Of a stretch of DNA of 64,000 bases, positions 48,822-60,527 are shown piece by piece; position 1 is the stretch's first letter, and every line of letters starts with the position of its first letter. The notes under the pieces were generated by a model, which was not told the origin of the DNA, searched no databases, and saw only the letters and a list, made by a program, of their open reading frames with translations. The position numbers and the translations under genes are program-made. The stretch comes from Ignelater luminosus (taxonomy: Eukaryota > Arthropoda > Insecta > Coleoptera > Elateridae): NCBI GenBank assembly GCA_011009095.1, contig VTPC01000942.1:78284-142283 (forward strand). The letters run 5' to 3'.

Positions 48822-49270
48822 ACTATTCACATTGTGCGATCATCGATCATCTACAATGTTTAAAAATTTCTCAAGAAAGGGATTTGGCCGTAATGGCTTA
48901 TATGTTGGACGAAGAATAACAGAAAAAGGAATCGCCCAGAAAGAAAAGGCATAGGGCCATTTGGGTGCATCCAATGATTACCAATCGCAAAACAGAAGGA
49001 GAGTTTTTCACTTTGTACAAAGACCTCGTAAATCATGAAGCAAAATTTGTTCCTTACTTTCGGATGTCCAAGGATAAGTTCCCATTTTATCAATTGTTCA
49101 TCCATTGCGACATAACTGCACGCAAAATATGAAAACTGCGCCTGAGTTGACAGCCACCTGTTCACACTAGTAGTCTAAAGCCAAATGGTACGGTCTCGGT
49201 TCGCTCAAAATATTCCTTCGAACAGCTTCAACTGGAAAGTGCCTGGACCGTGACTCCTAATGTGAATAGT
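48822..49270 (+). mobile_element. Deleted PIF/Harbinger element
   Basis: ACTATTCACATT at 48822-48833 is matched by its reverse complement AATGTGAATAGT at 49259-49270, a short TIR consistent with Harbinger ends. About 450 bp remain, with an N-terminal transposase fragment inside. The target duplication is unclear. Confidence 0.65.
48869..49132 (+). pseudogene. Harbinger transposase N-terminal remnant
   Basis: One frame, with a single internal TAA after MLDEE, reads RAIWVHPMITNRKTEGEFFT, then KDLVNHEAKFVPYFRMSKDK, and stops at TGA. This is the N-terminal region shared by Harbinger transposases and HARBI1-like proteins (W.HP......GEF..L...L......F..YFRMS...F). The DDE nuclease domain is entirely missing, so the copy is inactive. 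The opposite-strand frame at 48860-49165 is a shadow. Confidence 0.78.
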
Positions 49271-50482
49271 TCAATACAAAATGAATGTTACAATATTTGA
49301 CTTGATCGCAACCGTACCTTGATCAGACCGAAAGTATGAATCGGCCTGCTCAAACGATTTATTCTGCAGCTGTACGTTTAGAAGAAGTGAGCGTTTAAAA
49401 GATACCGAAACAGACGTTAGTATATTTACTCCTATAGTAGTTCCATGTAAAGTTACCGATAAAATGTAAACTTTAATTTGTTTGTGGTTTATAGAATGTC
49501 TAATTTTAGATGTGAAAATTCTGTAGCAAACGATGAGAAAAAATAAGTTTAGTAACATGCATAACATAAATTAAAATAGTTTGATCAAAACAACAGACGG
49601 TTTCTACGCAGATAATTTCTTGAGAATTGCCCAAACGACTAGAAGTTGTATATTCTGTAGAACAAGCTCTTTTAACAGTCTTCTAGAAGCTTCAGGTGAT
49701 TTACTCTTGTATTCTCTTTTCCACACAATCCAGATCAAAGATAGAATATTTTGTGCTGTGTCTTCAGAACATAACATTAGATGCACATGAGATTTTCTTT
49801 TACGATATACCCAACCGAATAAGATACTTAACCTAAACAATCCTTGTTCAACTTGAGAGCCAACGGAATATAAAAGTAAGAAATAGTGCAAAACCAACCT
49901 CCAAATCAAAACAAAGGAAATTCGGCAGATAAAATTTATTTATTCTCTGAAAATTCTGATAGCTACACCAAACAACAGAGTATACGTCTTCCTGACTATG
50001 GCTACGAAAATATACGCTACTACTTACCTCTGAAAAGCCTTGGATGGGGTTCTCAGAATTTTGAGAATTTTTTCGAAAAGATTAATGCAAAGCGAAACCA
50101 GATCTGTGCTTGTAAATAATCTTTTTAAGAAGGTTAACAGGAGACAAAATCTTTTAGAAAATGTTATACATAAAATTTAAGTCTTCTAAATAAATATAAT
50201 CAACATAAATATTATATTGCTAGTATCTGTGTTGTTAAGAAGTTTTACAATAATTATTTTCAACTTGAGAAATAACAATTTTTAAAACAGGACATCTCAG
50301 AAAACCTTTTTAAACAGTGTATAGTCAAAGCTATAATTAAGATCTTGAGTTTCATGCATTAGAGCATAGTCGTTTGTTTTAATAATTTATTTAAAAGATA
50401 CTTGTCTATCTGTCACAATATTAATTTATTTTTTAGAAAACTCTGTAAATACGCATAAAAGCAGTTTAATTAATTTCACTTA
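49271..50482. other. Intergenic DNA
   Basis: Overlapping short frames on both strands (49271-49909) without family resemblance. No gene is supported. Confidence 0.4.
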
Positions 50483-51422
50483 CGAGGCTGGATTGAAGAG
50501 TTTCCAAAATCGTCCGTAGATGGCTGCTGTAATTAAATCTATTTTGTATCATTAAGTAGGCTGGTATTTCAATTTTTCATAGAAAAAAAATCAAATTAAT
50601 CTGTCATTTAGTTCACTTTTGATAACCGTTGATGTACTTGTATTTCGTGATTTTTCAATTATGGAGAAAAATAAAATTAGAGCCGTCATTAAATTTTTTT
50701 ATTTGGAGGGCAAGACAGCCACAGAAGTTAAAGCCAGATCTACCATCGTTTTTCACCGTAAATTTTTGGATGTTTGAATTCAAACGTGGACGTACCCATA
50801 CAATTGATGAACCTCGTTCAGGACACTCGAAATCTGCTACTACTCCAGAAATCATTGACAGCATCCATGATATGGTGTTAGACAATTGTCGAATTAAAGT
50901 TCGGAAAATAGTTGAGGCTGTGGACATTTTGTATGAATGGGTTGTCAATATATTGAGAGTTGGGATTAAAAAAACTTTGAGCAAGATGAGTCTGCTCACT
51001 CCAGAACAAAAACACATTCGTGCTCGAACTTCAGCTGAGTTTTTCCAGTTGTTTAGAAAAGATTCAGTTGACTTCATTAGGAGATTTGTGACTATGGACG
51101 AAACTTGGATTCACCTTTATATCCCAGAAACCAAACAACAGTTGAAACAGTGGGAAGAATCCGTCCCGTCCAAAAATAATTCAGTCGGCTGGAAAAGTAA
51201 TGGCTTCTGTTTTCTTGAATGCTAAGGGCATTTCACTTATTGACTATTTGGAGAAAAGAAAAACCATATTTTGCAGGCCTCGAAGAAAACTATTTCCCTG
51301 AAGGGATTGTGGAGATACGGTGGTCCAAGGGCGTTGAATTACAGGGTAATTATGTAGAAAAATAAAATGTTGAATTTCATTTGTATTCACTTTCATTCCG
51401 GAAACGTTTCAATCCAGCCACG
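50483..51422 (+). mobile_element. mariner element, internally deleted
   Basis: The left end CGAGGCTGGATTGAAGAGTT pairs with the right end, whose reverse complement is CGTGGCTGGATTGAAACGTT. TA flanks at 50481-50482 and 51423-51424. The element is 940 bp against roughly 1.3 kb for complete relatives. Coding sequence is on the plus strand. Confidence 0.92.
50661..51365 (+). pseudogene. mariner transposase, catalytic centre deleted
   Basis: ATG at 50661 opens MEKNKIRAVIKFFYLEGKTA, the usual N-terminus. After a frame shift, the block FKRGRTHTIDEPRSGHSKSA (linker) and LLTPEQKHIRARTSAEFFQL follow, then FVTMDETWIHLYIPETKQQ (first Asp) and WKSNGFCFLEC. The last part, in another frame, reads GLEENYFPEGIVEIRWSKGV and ends NYVEK, the typical mariner tail. 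The segment with the second and third Asp is gone. The protein is inactive. Confidence 0.88.
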
Positions 51423-51742
51423 TAACATGAAATAAGTTATCCAAAATAATAAATAACATCTATTAGTAATTTGTACAATTCTTCCATTTGTTTTTAACTG
51501 CTAATTTTAAATGATAACTCTACGAATTGTTTATTTTGGTTTATTTTAATGCCGTTTGTATGTAATTATCTACAGTAGAGTTATTTCATGATGCAAATGT
51601 GTTATTTGAGTAGAGACTAACTGTAAATGTTATCAACCTATAAATTGCATGATAATAATTAACTGGTTAATTAAAAAAGGCAAGTAATCCTTAATTTTTT
51701 TTACATTAAAGGCTTACAGTTGTTTTCTATATCATTTGATTT
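51423..51742. other. 3' flank of the odorant-binding protein fragment
   Basis: AT-rich. TTTATT words near 51529 and 51541 read as AATAAA on the minus strand and may serve the gene fragment at 51743-52374. Confidence 0.35.
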
Positions 51743-52374
51743 TCAAGTTAACGTTTTATTGTCTGTTATTGCTTTTCGAAATCCTTGAAATGCTTTTATT
51801 TGAGTGGTATCAACACATTTTAGAAGTTTGTCGGCAGTATCACATTCATTTTTTCCTTGCGATGCTAAAATATTAGATTAAAAAAATGTTACAATCTAAC
51901 TAGAAAAATTGCTAGGAGTAAAGAAGGGGTAGAGGAGGGAACACTTGCTATTAGTCACTGTTTAACCAAAAACATTAACCTGTTGACGTCACTACTGGGT
52001 GGTAATTGCTTATTTTAAGTGCTTTGATCTTGAGATAACCAATAAGATTCTGCCATTCTCATCAACCTGTTGACTCCAGCGTAGCATTTTTGATGTTCCC
52101 TCCTCTACCCCTTCTTTACTCGTAGAAAAATTGTTTTTACTTCTATCTAAACATGTTATAGTTTTCCTCTTATTATTAACAAAATCTTTTCCATGATAAT
52201 AAGGTTTTATCTTCTCCAGTGCTTCTATAAACCCAACTCTGTTATATCTACCATTAGCATCTTGCTGAAAATCTTTTCAGTTTGGTACAAGTAACAAATG
52301 TGCGTACAAAAAAAACTTACAATTCCTATCTTCTTGTTTATGCAAGCTAATAAGCATTTGTATTCATTAGTTAA
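51743..52374 (-). CDS. Odorant-binding protein, 3' three exons (probably a partial copy)
   Basis: Minus-strand exons 52374-52321, 52264-52141 and 51864-51743 (TGA) join in agreeing phases to 99 residues. They read LTNEYKCLLACINKKIGI, then QDANGRYNRVGFIEALEKIK through TITCLDR, then TSQGKNECDTADKLLKC and a short tail. This shows five of the six classic OBP cysteines with C-x3-C and C-x8-C spacing. Exon boundaries match those of the intact gene at 58211-59038, so the two arose by duplication. The exons for the signal peptide and first Cys are not found upstream, where another gene begins, so this is likely a decayed or truncated copy. The last intron contains a hAT MITE. Confidence 0.75.
51912..52125. 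mobile_element. hAT-type MITE in the OBP intron
   Basis: 214 bp. The ends CTAGGAGTAAAGAAGGGGTA and the reverse complement CTACGAGTAAAGAAGGGGTA pair over about 32 bases. A perfect 8-bp duplication AAAAATTG flanks it (51904-51911 and 52126-52133), the size made by hAT transposases. No coding sequence. It lies wholly within an intron, 15 bases from the exon edge. Confidence 0.92.
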
Positions 52375-52476
52375 CTGTTTGTTTACTGTTAAAGCGGTAA
52401 AAAGTAATTCTGCAAAAAAAAAACTTTAATAAAGTTCGTGTTGCTGTTTTTTGTGACAAGATTAAATTATTCTTAG

Positions 52477-52719
52477 TAGTGGTGTAACAACCGTCTACCA
52501 ACCGTCTGCAATGCAGGGGCAGTCCCAAGGAAAAAGGGCCCCCATAAGGTAGGCTAGTTTAAAATCTCTGCGTTCTGCCGGTAATCTAGAAGGGACTTTC
52601 CGTGTCTGAATTCCAAGCGGCTCAGTGTTTGGTCAGAAACCCAGCGAAAACCTCCCACGATTGGTTTACAGCTAAAGAAAACCCCGCGAAAAGTTCTTTA
52701 ATAGGTTGTTACACCACTG
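52477..52719. mobile_element. hAT-type MITE between the OBP fragment and the next gene
   Basis: 243 bp. TIR TAGTGGTGTAACAACC pairs with the reverse complement CAGTGGTGTAACAACC. An 8-bp near-duplication flanks it (ATTCTTAG and ATTATTAG). The interior is GC-richer than its surroundings and non-coding. A similar TTGTTACACCACTGA word occurs at about 4929. Confidence 0.8.
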
Positions 52720-52748
52720 ATTATTAGTATTAGCAACTTATTGAACAA

Positions 52749-54391
52749 CTAACCCCATTGATACGGTGTAGTATTAGGGTCAATAGAACATTCATATTCC
52801 CAAGTTACAATCGATGGATAAATGGTAACTGACTCTGGTCTTCTAGTATACTTATGAATCATATAGCTTTCATATGTTGTGTGTCTATTTTGTTGCCTTG
52901 TTTCTCGCTTCTCTTCTACAGGCAATTTCTTCAGAGATACCGTTGGAAGTGTTTTATCAAAGAATATGAATTCTGAAGTTTTCTGAAAAGTAATTAAATT
53001 TTTTATTTACACTGAGAAATTTCATTGTCAGTCAAGCCTACGTTAAGATAAATGAAAAAACAGAAGAATATAGTTAATGACTTCATTTGTTTAATGCACT
53101 GCGGCTATAATTGGTGTTTTAACGTTGATATTTATATTTTACAACCAAGTACCTGTTTATGTTTGTAAATTTAATTAACCATTAAAATTCTATGCAATTA
53201 TACTTTGATACGGGGATAGAACTTAATACATTTGAATTCTGTCTTGAATATTTTTTAGTTTTTTTTTTCAATTCTGCCTCTACTTCTATATTATCCTAAG
53301 TTAGTATTAATTCTAAGTAATAATTCATTGATGACCATTATCTGTACCGATATTATCAATAATATTGTTTTGTTCACACTAATATAAGTACAAATGAGAA
53401 AAAAATTAATTTGGTATAACTAACACTGGAGTAAATACAATTATAATAATTAAAACACAATTTCACAAAGCAAATCTAAATAAAATAAACAATTGGTATT
53501 GTAGATCCATTTGTTTGCATAAGGTGTGTAATCTTGCATTACAGGATATTAAATTTAAACTAAGACTCTTTTTGGTCTTAGACCGGCTAATCTCAGAGGG
53601 CGGCCTTGAGCGGGGGATAAGTAAGTTATACATACAAAAAAAAAAACACCAAAAAATATGTAATACATATATTAAAAAAACCAATTAAGAAAAAGGACGG
53701 CAATGTTTTTATAAAAAAACACAAAAATTCTACAATGTATAAATACAGTTGAATTCAGGAGATTTCTAATTATAAATTGCCATCAACACTATTAAAACAA
53801 ATTTTAAAGTTCAAATCAATGCAATAAATTTTATAATAGCATTAAATAAAAATATTTAATCTGAAGTTAAAAGATACGTACCATTTTTAAGAAAATTTTT
53901 AAAAATCATACTATTGAAATAGTAAAAATTTTAGAAAAAAAAAATTTTAATTCTATAAAACAAAAACTTTTAATAAAAAAAGAATTTTCAATTAAACAAC
54001 TTACTTCGAATTCCTCCCTGATAGTACAGGCTTGTATCCCAGTCATGAATAAAATCTGTAACAAGCTTTAACACGGAACACAACCTCTCAATACGACGTG
54101 TCTTAAGTTTTCTTTATGAATTAAATAAAAAACAAAATAATATAAATTATGCTGCACATGAAAGAGACCATGAGTTAATGTGATTCTTAAAAATAAAGAG
54201 TAATTAACAAAAATTTTTATAACTTAATGGCAACACATCAAATGATAAGATGGAGGCGATGTGGAAATCTGGCGTTATTGAATTATCATGTCGGCTCGCT
54301 GGAGATGAGATGAGATGATTACGTTTAAACTTACCTCTATCCAAAAGTGCTGTATTAAGGCGCTCCCGGACGTCAAAGATCTTAAAAACAT
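52749..54391 (-). CDS. Unrecognised small protein, three-exon model (125 aa)
   Basis: Minus-strand exons 54391-54335 (ATG, MFLRSLTSGSALIQHFWIE), 54101-54005 (TRRIERLCSVLKLVTDFIHD to YYQGGIR) and 52972-52749 (KFIFFDKTLPTVSLKKLPVE to NTTPYQWG, TAG). The two donors are GTAAGT and the phases agree (0, then 1). The acceptor of the middle exon (CTTAAG) is weak; the last acceptor is CTTCAG. The protein is basic, rich in Arg/Lys/Tyr/Trp, with no signal peptide, membrane span or known domain that I can see. The Tyr/Trp-rich C-terminus with short charged motifs is reminiscent of small axonemal or sperm proteins, but that is only an impression. The last exon is the most secure part. Confidence 0.45.
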
Positions 54392-57300
54392 TCCTGTTTT
54401 CTTAAATAACAAAAGAGTGCTTTTAGCTATTGGAATTAAATTTGGGATGTGAATGTGTACTGGAAAAAAGGATTTTCTGACACCAGTTTTTTGCTTGTGG
54501 GTGTTTCGTAAGTGGTCAAAAGTCGATACACTACACGCAAAAAAGCTCGGATTTTTTTAACGGTTTGGTCAATACTTCCAAAACATTTTCCACAGATGAG
54601 CATTTTTATTTCGGGCATTTTTTGTCTGTTGATTGATTTTGATAACTGCAATAGTTTAGGCAGAAAAAACAATTTGGATTTGCCTTCTGGCATGCAATGT
54701 GAAGTTAGTAGTAGTAGTAAAGTATTTATTGCATCTTGAATGCGCCTCCACAGCTCTTGTTCAAAAATTTCCTTCGCGGAGCTTGTCCATTACGTCAGCT
54801 CTCATGACTAAAACCGTGTATATTCTATTTGATCTTATTATTAGATTAGGTTGTATTACTATTTTACTATTAAACTGCAAGAAAACAGCGAACTTTCTAC
54901 ATGTCTAGGTTATCCATGATTGATATTAGTTTCCCAAGCGTCTACACTGTGAATCTGCTTCTTGTACTTGACGAATATTTTGGAAACGTAGTTCTAAAAT
55001 GGTATTACATGTGCAACATGATCGACAAACATGGAAAAATCATTTATTAGCAATGCTAATAATATTGGTCACTCCTAATAATCAGTCCGGAAACATCATT
55101 TCCTTACCAGAAATGTAGCCTACAGAATAGTAAAACTACATTAACCTTATTTTAAATCTTTGGATCCTTGCTGGCAGGTTTGCATCGCTCGTGGTGCACC
55201 AACCGACGTTAACACTAAATTTATTACATCGAAAATCGTGGTGCTCACAAGCCCTAAGGTAAAATGTTGACTGACTTCCGTCAACTGATCTCGGAAATTC
55301 CTTGTAGAGTACAGACGATGTGTTGACTGTTCTTTGTAATGTAGTCCGTTTATTATGGCATACTTTGCATTGCGGAGGCAGTATATAAAAGAGAATGTAA
55401 AATAGAAGAAAGTGTACGTACGGGTCTTGAGCCACTAAGATTGCGGTCTAAATCTGTAAGAAACTTTTAAGAATCGAATACTATAAAAATATTTCAAAAA
55501 CACTAAATGTAGACTTAACTCTGTTTTAATAACAACGGCAAGGTTTGTCAGATTTTTTTTTAATTAGCAACTAAAATTAAAATGCAATTTCTCATCATAG
55601 ATTTGTGTTAATCTTGTATGCGTGAGTGCTCTTTTCTGCGTTTTCCAAGAATATTAATGAATTGGTTGCAAATTCTTGTTTTTGTTGAGAATTTCAAACC
55701 TTTTCATTACATTTACAGTTATGTTGCCCTTTTTTCTGTTGTTATATCTAGAAAACGCGTGGACGTGAACTTTTAGATATGTTAGTCTTCCCCTGGGCCT
55801 ACACCATTTATTATCATCAAGAACGACGAAGGCGCCATATAATCGCAACAATTCAAAACCTTTACTGAGTCTACAAATGTTGAATTAAGAAACCGGAAGT
55901 AAGCACGATATTTCTAGAGATCACTATGCATTGTATTTATAATGACCTGATTAAAGCCTATTCCGTGGGCGTTTGTAATAAGCAGGAAACCTAATTGGCT
56001 ATTCAAGAACTATCAAAATAAAATTGAGGGATATTGTTCCAGTTGGGTATCTGTGTACAAATCCATTAAAATTCCTTTTTGATTATTACAGTTAAAAATA
56101 ATCAGAATCAGCAAACTTTATTGTTTTACTCAATAACGAAAAGCAATAGGTGAAGTTGTTTTGTTAATCTGTGAAGAGCAAACCGGAGACATTTTATTCG
56201 GCAAAACATCTCTGGTCAAAGCAAAACACGAAGCTAGTTCGACTTCATTAAAATATGAAAAAAATTGAAAATATTTACCATTTCAGTCGAGATTCGAGAA
56301 TATGTCAGAATACTGAATCGGAAGAAATTTGATTTGGTTTTGATTCATCATTTCATGTATTATTGTGCCAATGTAATTTTTATTTCCTAAACGATAATAT
56401 GTCATATTGAAATGATATTTATGACAGGAGTAGTAAAGCATTGAGTCAGCAAATTGAAGGAATACGAGCTACCATCATTGATTTGATCACTCTTGAACCA
56501 TCGAAGGAGATTTTAATTATGTGGTTTTTTTGAGAAAACGCTTTCTACCGTTGCGTACCTTGAATTTTTAGCTACAAAAAGCTTACATGACCGCAACCCA
56601 ACAACAACCATGCCGAAAAACTGCTGTAAATGAACTCCAAGAAGAAAATCTCAAACTCGATTAATAACTGTTTACGAGAAATTAATGGAGAGTGGCATAT
56701 TGGCAAACTTGTTTTAACTGTCTGTTCTTGTAAATGATGATGTAGTATCAACGAAACAAAAAAAATCTAATTGGGATAAAACTTTGACTATAGAAGTGGA
56801 TTAACCTAGAAGATTGGATGCATTAAATGAAGCCAAAATCGAATTATGTTTTTTTTTTTAATTGACGGAGGTTTAATATTTTGGAATTGGAATGTTGCCT
56901 AGAGATAGGATTTTTTAGGTTGTATATGGAAAGAAGTTGCAAATACGACTAAAAATCGTGCTACAATATAGTAAATACACAATTTCTACAATTTTCCAAT
57001 TCCATATCGACTCATGCATTCGTATGTTTGTAATCTATGAACTAAGTGGAACGTGTGGAGTGCAGCTAGACCAAGTTTCAGCACTGACTATCTGTAAATT
57101 CCTTGATTTAAATGTGAGAAAAATTTAGTTATCTAGCTGTAGTAATAGCAACTCTAAAGAAATTCGAAATTACTTCCAAAAAATAATTTTTAATTGTGAA
57201 CAGAAATTCAGAAAATCTATTTCTGAATTGAAGGTAGAACTGCGAACTTTGTGTAGAAGCGACGTTTGGTAAGTTAACAATTCCTATTAACGACGACTCT

Positions 57301-58210
57301 TATGCAGGCAAAATGTTTAGTATAACCAAAGCGTTAAGGTATTCATTCCTCAAACGAGCAAACCTTTTTGTTTGGTTGAAAAAAGTACTTGCTTAAGGTG
57401 CTTTATTATGATTTAAGGAGGTACTTTTTTCAACAAAACTATCAAATCTACATCCTAAATCTTTTTGATTTAGAAACTTTAAATGGTTAAAACGGTAGGC
57501 AGCCTTAAATTCATAATTTTAAAATCTATTTGAGTCGAATGGGAGTTTTTCTCTTATTCATTCTGTTAGAATTCCATGAGCAATAAATACTTAAGTATAA
57601 AATAGTTGATCCTGCAAATGCAATAGAATTATACAAAACGCCGTTGGAAGGTGTACAGGGTTTTTCACATCTGAGGCTCACCATTGGGATTTCGAAAAGT
57701 ATAGGATGAGATACCAAGTCAGTTAAACTGGAGAAAAGCTACATATTCCAATTTCCACCAACAGTCCACCGACTGATCTTAATTTGTTTTAAATATAACC
57801 CAAAAATGAATATTTTCAATGTTTGTTTTTGGATCATAACTGCCTTGTTGCAAGAATTTTCTAAATTTTGTGCACTTTTCTTGGTTTCTAATCTTTGCTG
57901 TTATACAAATTTCGGTTTTACTGAGCACTAAATTGGATTTTGCTATAATTTCATTCTATAGATAATGCAAATGGGTCTATTGATAAAAATACAAAAAACC
58001 AAGTTTTGAACAGTGTGTCAAGAAGGCATATTTCATTGTGTGGTTATTAATTTAAATTTAAAATTAAATAAATAAAATTCATAAAAATTTAGATGCACGC
58101 TGTATTTTATTTTTGCATATTCACTATACTAAACTAGATAACAATATTCAAAATACTCTTAGACATTAACAATATTTGGTATTCTTTGTATAAATGATGA
58201 TGAGAGTTTT
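54392..58210. other. Intergenic DNA between two minus-strand genes
   Basis: No gene is supported. A GC-richer patch with a 99-codon minus frame (55136-55435) may be transposon-derived. A lone CAGGGTTTTTCACATCTGAG end lies at 57656 after TA, without a partner. Confidence 0.4.
58106..58111 (-). terminator. Polyadenylation signal of the odorant-binding protein gene
   Basis: TTTATT on the plus strand reads AATAAA on the minus strand, about 100 bases after the stop codon. Confidence 0.55.
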
Positions 58211-59038
58211 CTAGCGACTCCAATCCACTTCTGGGATTCCATTCTGAAATGATTTAAATTAAAAATTATTTTTGTAAAAACTTAAATTAGTTCTGTACTT
58301 ACTGCGGTCTTTTCTCTTTTGACGCAAATACACAAGTGTAAGGCTGTTTCACATTCGTTATCTGCATCTTTTACTGTAAAGAAAGATCAATATTATCTTA
58401 GAAATTAATAAAATATAGCAACAATAAAATATGAATTCTATACCTTCTTCTAAACATGTGTCTGCAACTTTTTTCATTTTTTCATATAGATCTTCATCAA
58501 CTGCCTTGATTTCATCTAAAACATCCATGGTGCCTTCTTTGCTAATTTTTCCATTTTTATCTTGCTGTAATAATAATTGATAAATACTATGATACATAAG
58601 TTATAAATTTTGATAAATACTTAAGCTTTGAGATTTTTATACTTGTTACTAAACCATTTCATTGGAAAAACTAAATTAGTACTTACGAAACCAATCTTCT
58701 TGTTCATGCAAGCTAGAAAACATTTTCCATTTTCTGTGGTTGGTGGGTCATGTTTTAATATTGGCTTGATATCATCTTAAATTTTTCGAATTTTAAATTT
58801 AAAATCTTATACTGGAAGTTTGTTTTTGACTTACCATCAGTTGCACCAACTTCACCTTTGCATTCTTCTCCAAGTTTGTGTAATTTTTCTTTGTATTTCT
58901 CCATAAGTTCTGGAGAAATCTGTACAGAGAAAAAAAATGTAATTTCTCTTGTACAAATAAAATTAAAAAAAAAATGAAAAAACTTACTGCTGCATACGTT
59001 GCCGCTAATAAACAAGCCAACACCACTAGATACTTCAT
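58211..59038 (-). CDS. Odorant-binding protein (classic six-Cys), intact, six exons
   Basis: Minus-strand exons 59038-58988, 58919-58835, 58775-58687, 58564-58444, 58373-58303 and 58243-58211 (TAG) join in phase to 149 residues. The protein begins MKYLVVLACLLAATYAA, a clear secretion signal, and then ISPELMEKYKEKLHKLGEEC (Cys1). GKCFLACMNKKIGF gives Cys2-x3-Cys3, VADTCLEE gives Cys4, and NECETALHLCIC gives Cys5-x8-Cys6 with one extra Cys between. These are the PBP/GOBP-family signatures: small secreted carriers of hydrophobic ligands, three disulphides. Exons end in NGIPEVDWSR. QDKNGKISKE lies at the same splice boundary as QDANGRYN in the neighbour at 51743-52374. The ligand and tissue cannot be read from sequence. 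Confidence 0.93.
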
Positions 59039-59118
59039 GTTGTTAATTGGTCTGCACTGTATTAGTTAGAAAATGAAACTGAAAGACTTGGATGACAAGA
59101 TTCTGTATGTAACGTGCT

Positions 59119-59126
59119 TTTATATA
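59119..59126 (-). promoter_or_regulatory. TATA box of the odorant-binding protein gene
   Basis: On the minus strand TATATAAA (within TTTATATAAAAG) lies about 80 bases before the ATG. A TCAGTTT initiator-like word sits near 59080-59082, rather far from the TATA box, so the start site is uncertain. Confidence 0.6.
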
Positions 59127-59129
59127 AAT

Positions 59130-60527
59130 CTTGAAGGTCGTAAAGATTATTAGCTAATTTGGGGGGTTCATAAAAATAAATTTGATGGTTGGAATAATTA
59201 TATTATTATTCTTCAATCAAACAAATTTTAGAAGATTAGTAGGACTATTTGTCTAAAATTAGAGATGTAATAAACAAAATACGTTTTTTAGAATTTTTAT
59301 TATTTTATTTCCATTGAAATATTTCTACAAGGTTTTATTATCTTAGAAAAGTTTCCATCTTGTTATAGTCTATAAAGTGAAGACTTTTGCAAAAAATATG
59401 ATTTCGTTAATTTAACGTTTAAGATCTTCACAGTAATTTGTGAGTAATGGAAAACCTTTGTCAGGACTATAGTTCCTCCCTTTTTTATCGTTCTGCCATT
59501 TTAAGGTATATATTCTTTTAATTAATATTCTAAATCGATGATTTTTACAATAGTGGTGGTCCGTGAAGGTTTGTTGGTGTTCCGCAAAATCACAGAGTAA
59601 TTAAAAGTTAATTTGCTTATTAACGGAAGTAAGCAACTATGAACGGCTTTTGAATTATTATATTTATTAATTTCCACTTGTAATAGTGCTTTTATATACG
59701 CAGTAGAAAACTACGCAAGTTATATTTATGCATTATTTCAAAGGATTATGGATAATGATTAAAACCCCAAGTTAAAATCCAGTTAATTTCTATGTTTGAG
59801 AAGAAGGAAGACACCTATTTCCTAATAATATCATATTTATTTTGAAAATCTTAACAAACTCTGTTTCTACAACTATTGTGCTTTTTAACCACCTCTACCA
59901 TACGTTCCTAAAGTTCATCTTAGGACATCCTGTATATTTTCTTCTACATGCTTACGCTGTTTAGATAATTTAAGTAGATACAAAAATATGATGTTCTTAA
60001 TACGATAAAAATTAACTTTTTTGTAATAGAATGCTTGCACTTCGATACGAGGTTAAAGTCTATAAATTCGCTAATAAATACACTGATACAATGTCATGAC
60101 ATAATGATTTTCGTAGACTTTTTGTCGTGTTGGGGTATCTATACTATAATTATTACTTCAAGCTAGTTAATCAACACTTATATTCTTTATCACTGTATTT
60201 GTTTTTAATTATATCTTTCTTATGTAACCATACCACTTATATTTTATTTTTATTCTTTAATGCACCTATGTATGTATGTAACTAATATTCTACTTATAAA
60301 GTAACGATAATAAAAATTAGACTTAAGGCTTCAAGGTTTTACAATTTTAATATACGGAATTCTAAGAAAATGATAAAAAAAGTCGCTATGCACAACAAAA
60401 ATCATGATGATAGATATCCGAGGTCCGTGCCTTAAGCGTCACTATTTTTGAGGGGCGTCGCACGGTAGCTAATATAAATTCTTTGAAGTCCTAGGGGAAC
60501 CCCCATGTTTGTTTGGAGGCCTTAGGG
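59130..60527. other. AT-rich intergenic DNA
   Basis: Nothing recognised apart from a GC-richer patch at 60420-60527 immediately before the hAT relic. Confidence 0.4.

Noticed and set aside
48860..49165. 101-codon minus-strand frame
   Set aside because: It is the shadow of the plus-strand Harbinger transposase remnant.
50655..51077. 140-codon minus-strand frame
   Set aside because: It is the shadow of the plus-strand mariner transposase.
55136..55435. 99-codon minus-strand frame in a GC-richer patch
   Set aside because: Possibly transposon-derived, but no domain or repeat partner could be named.
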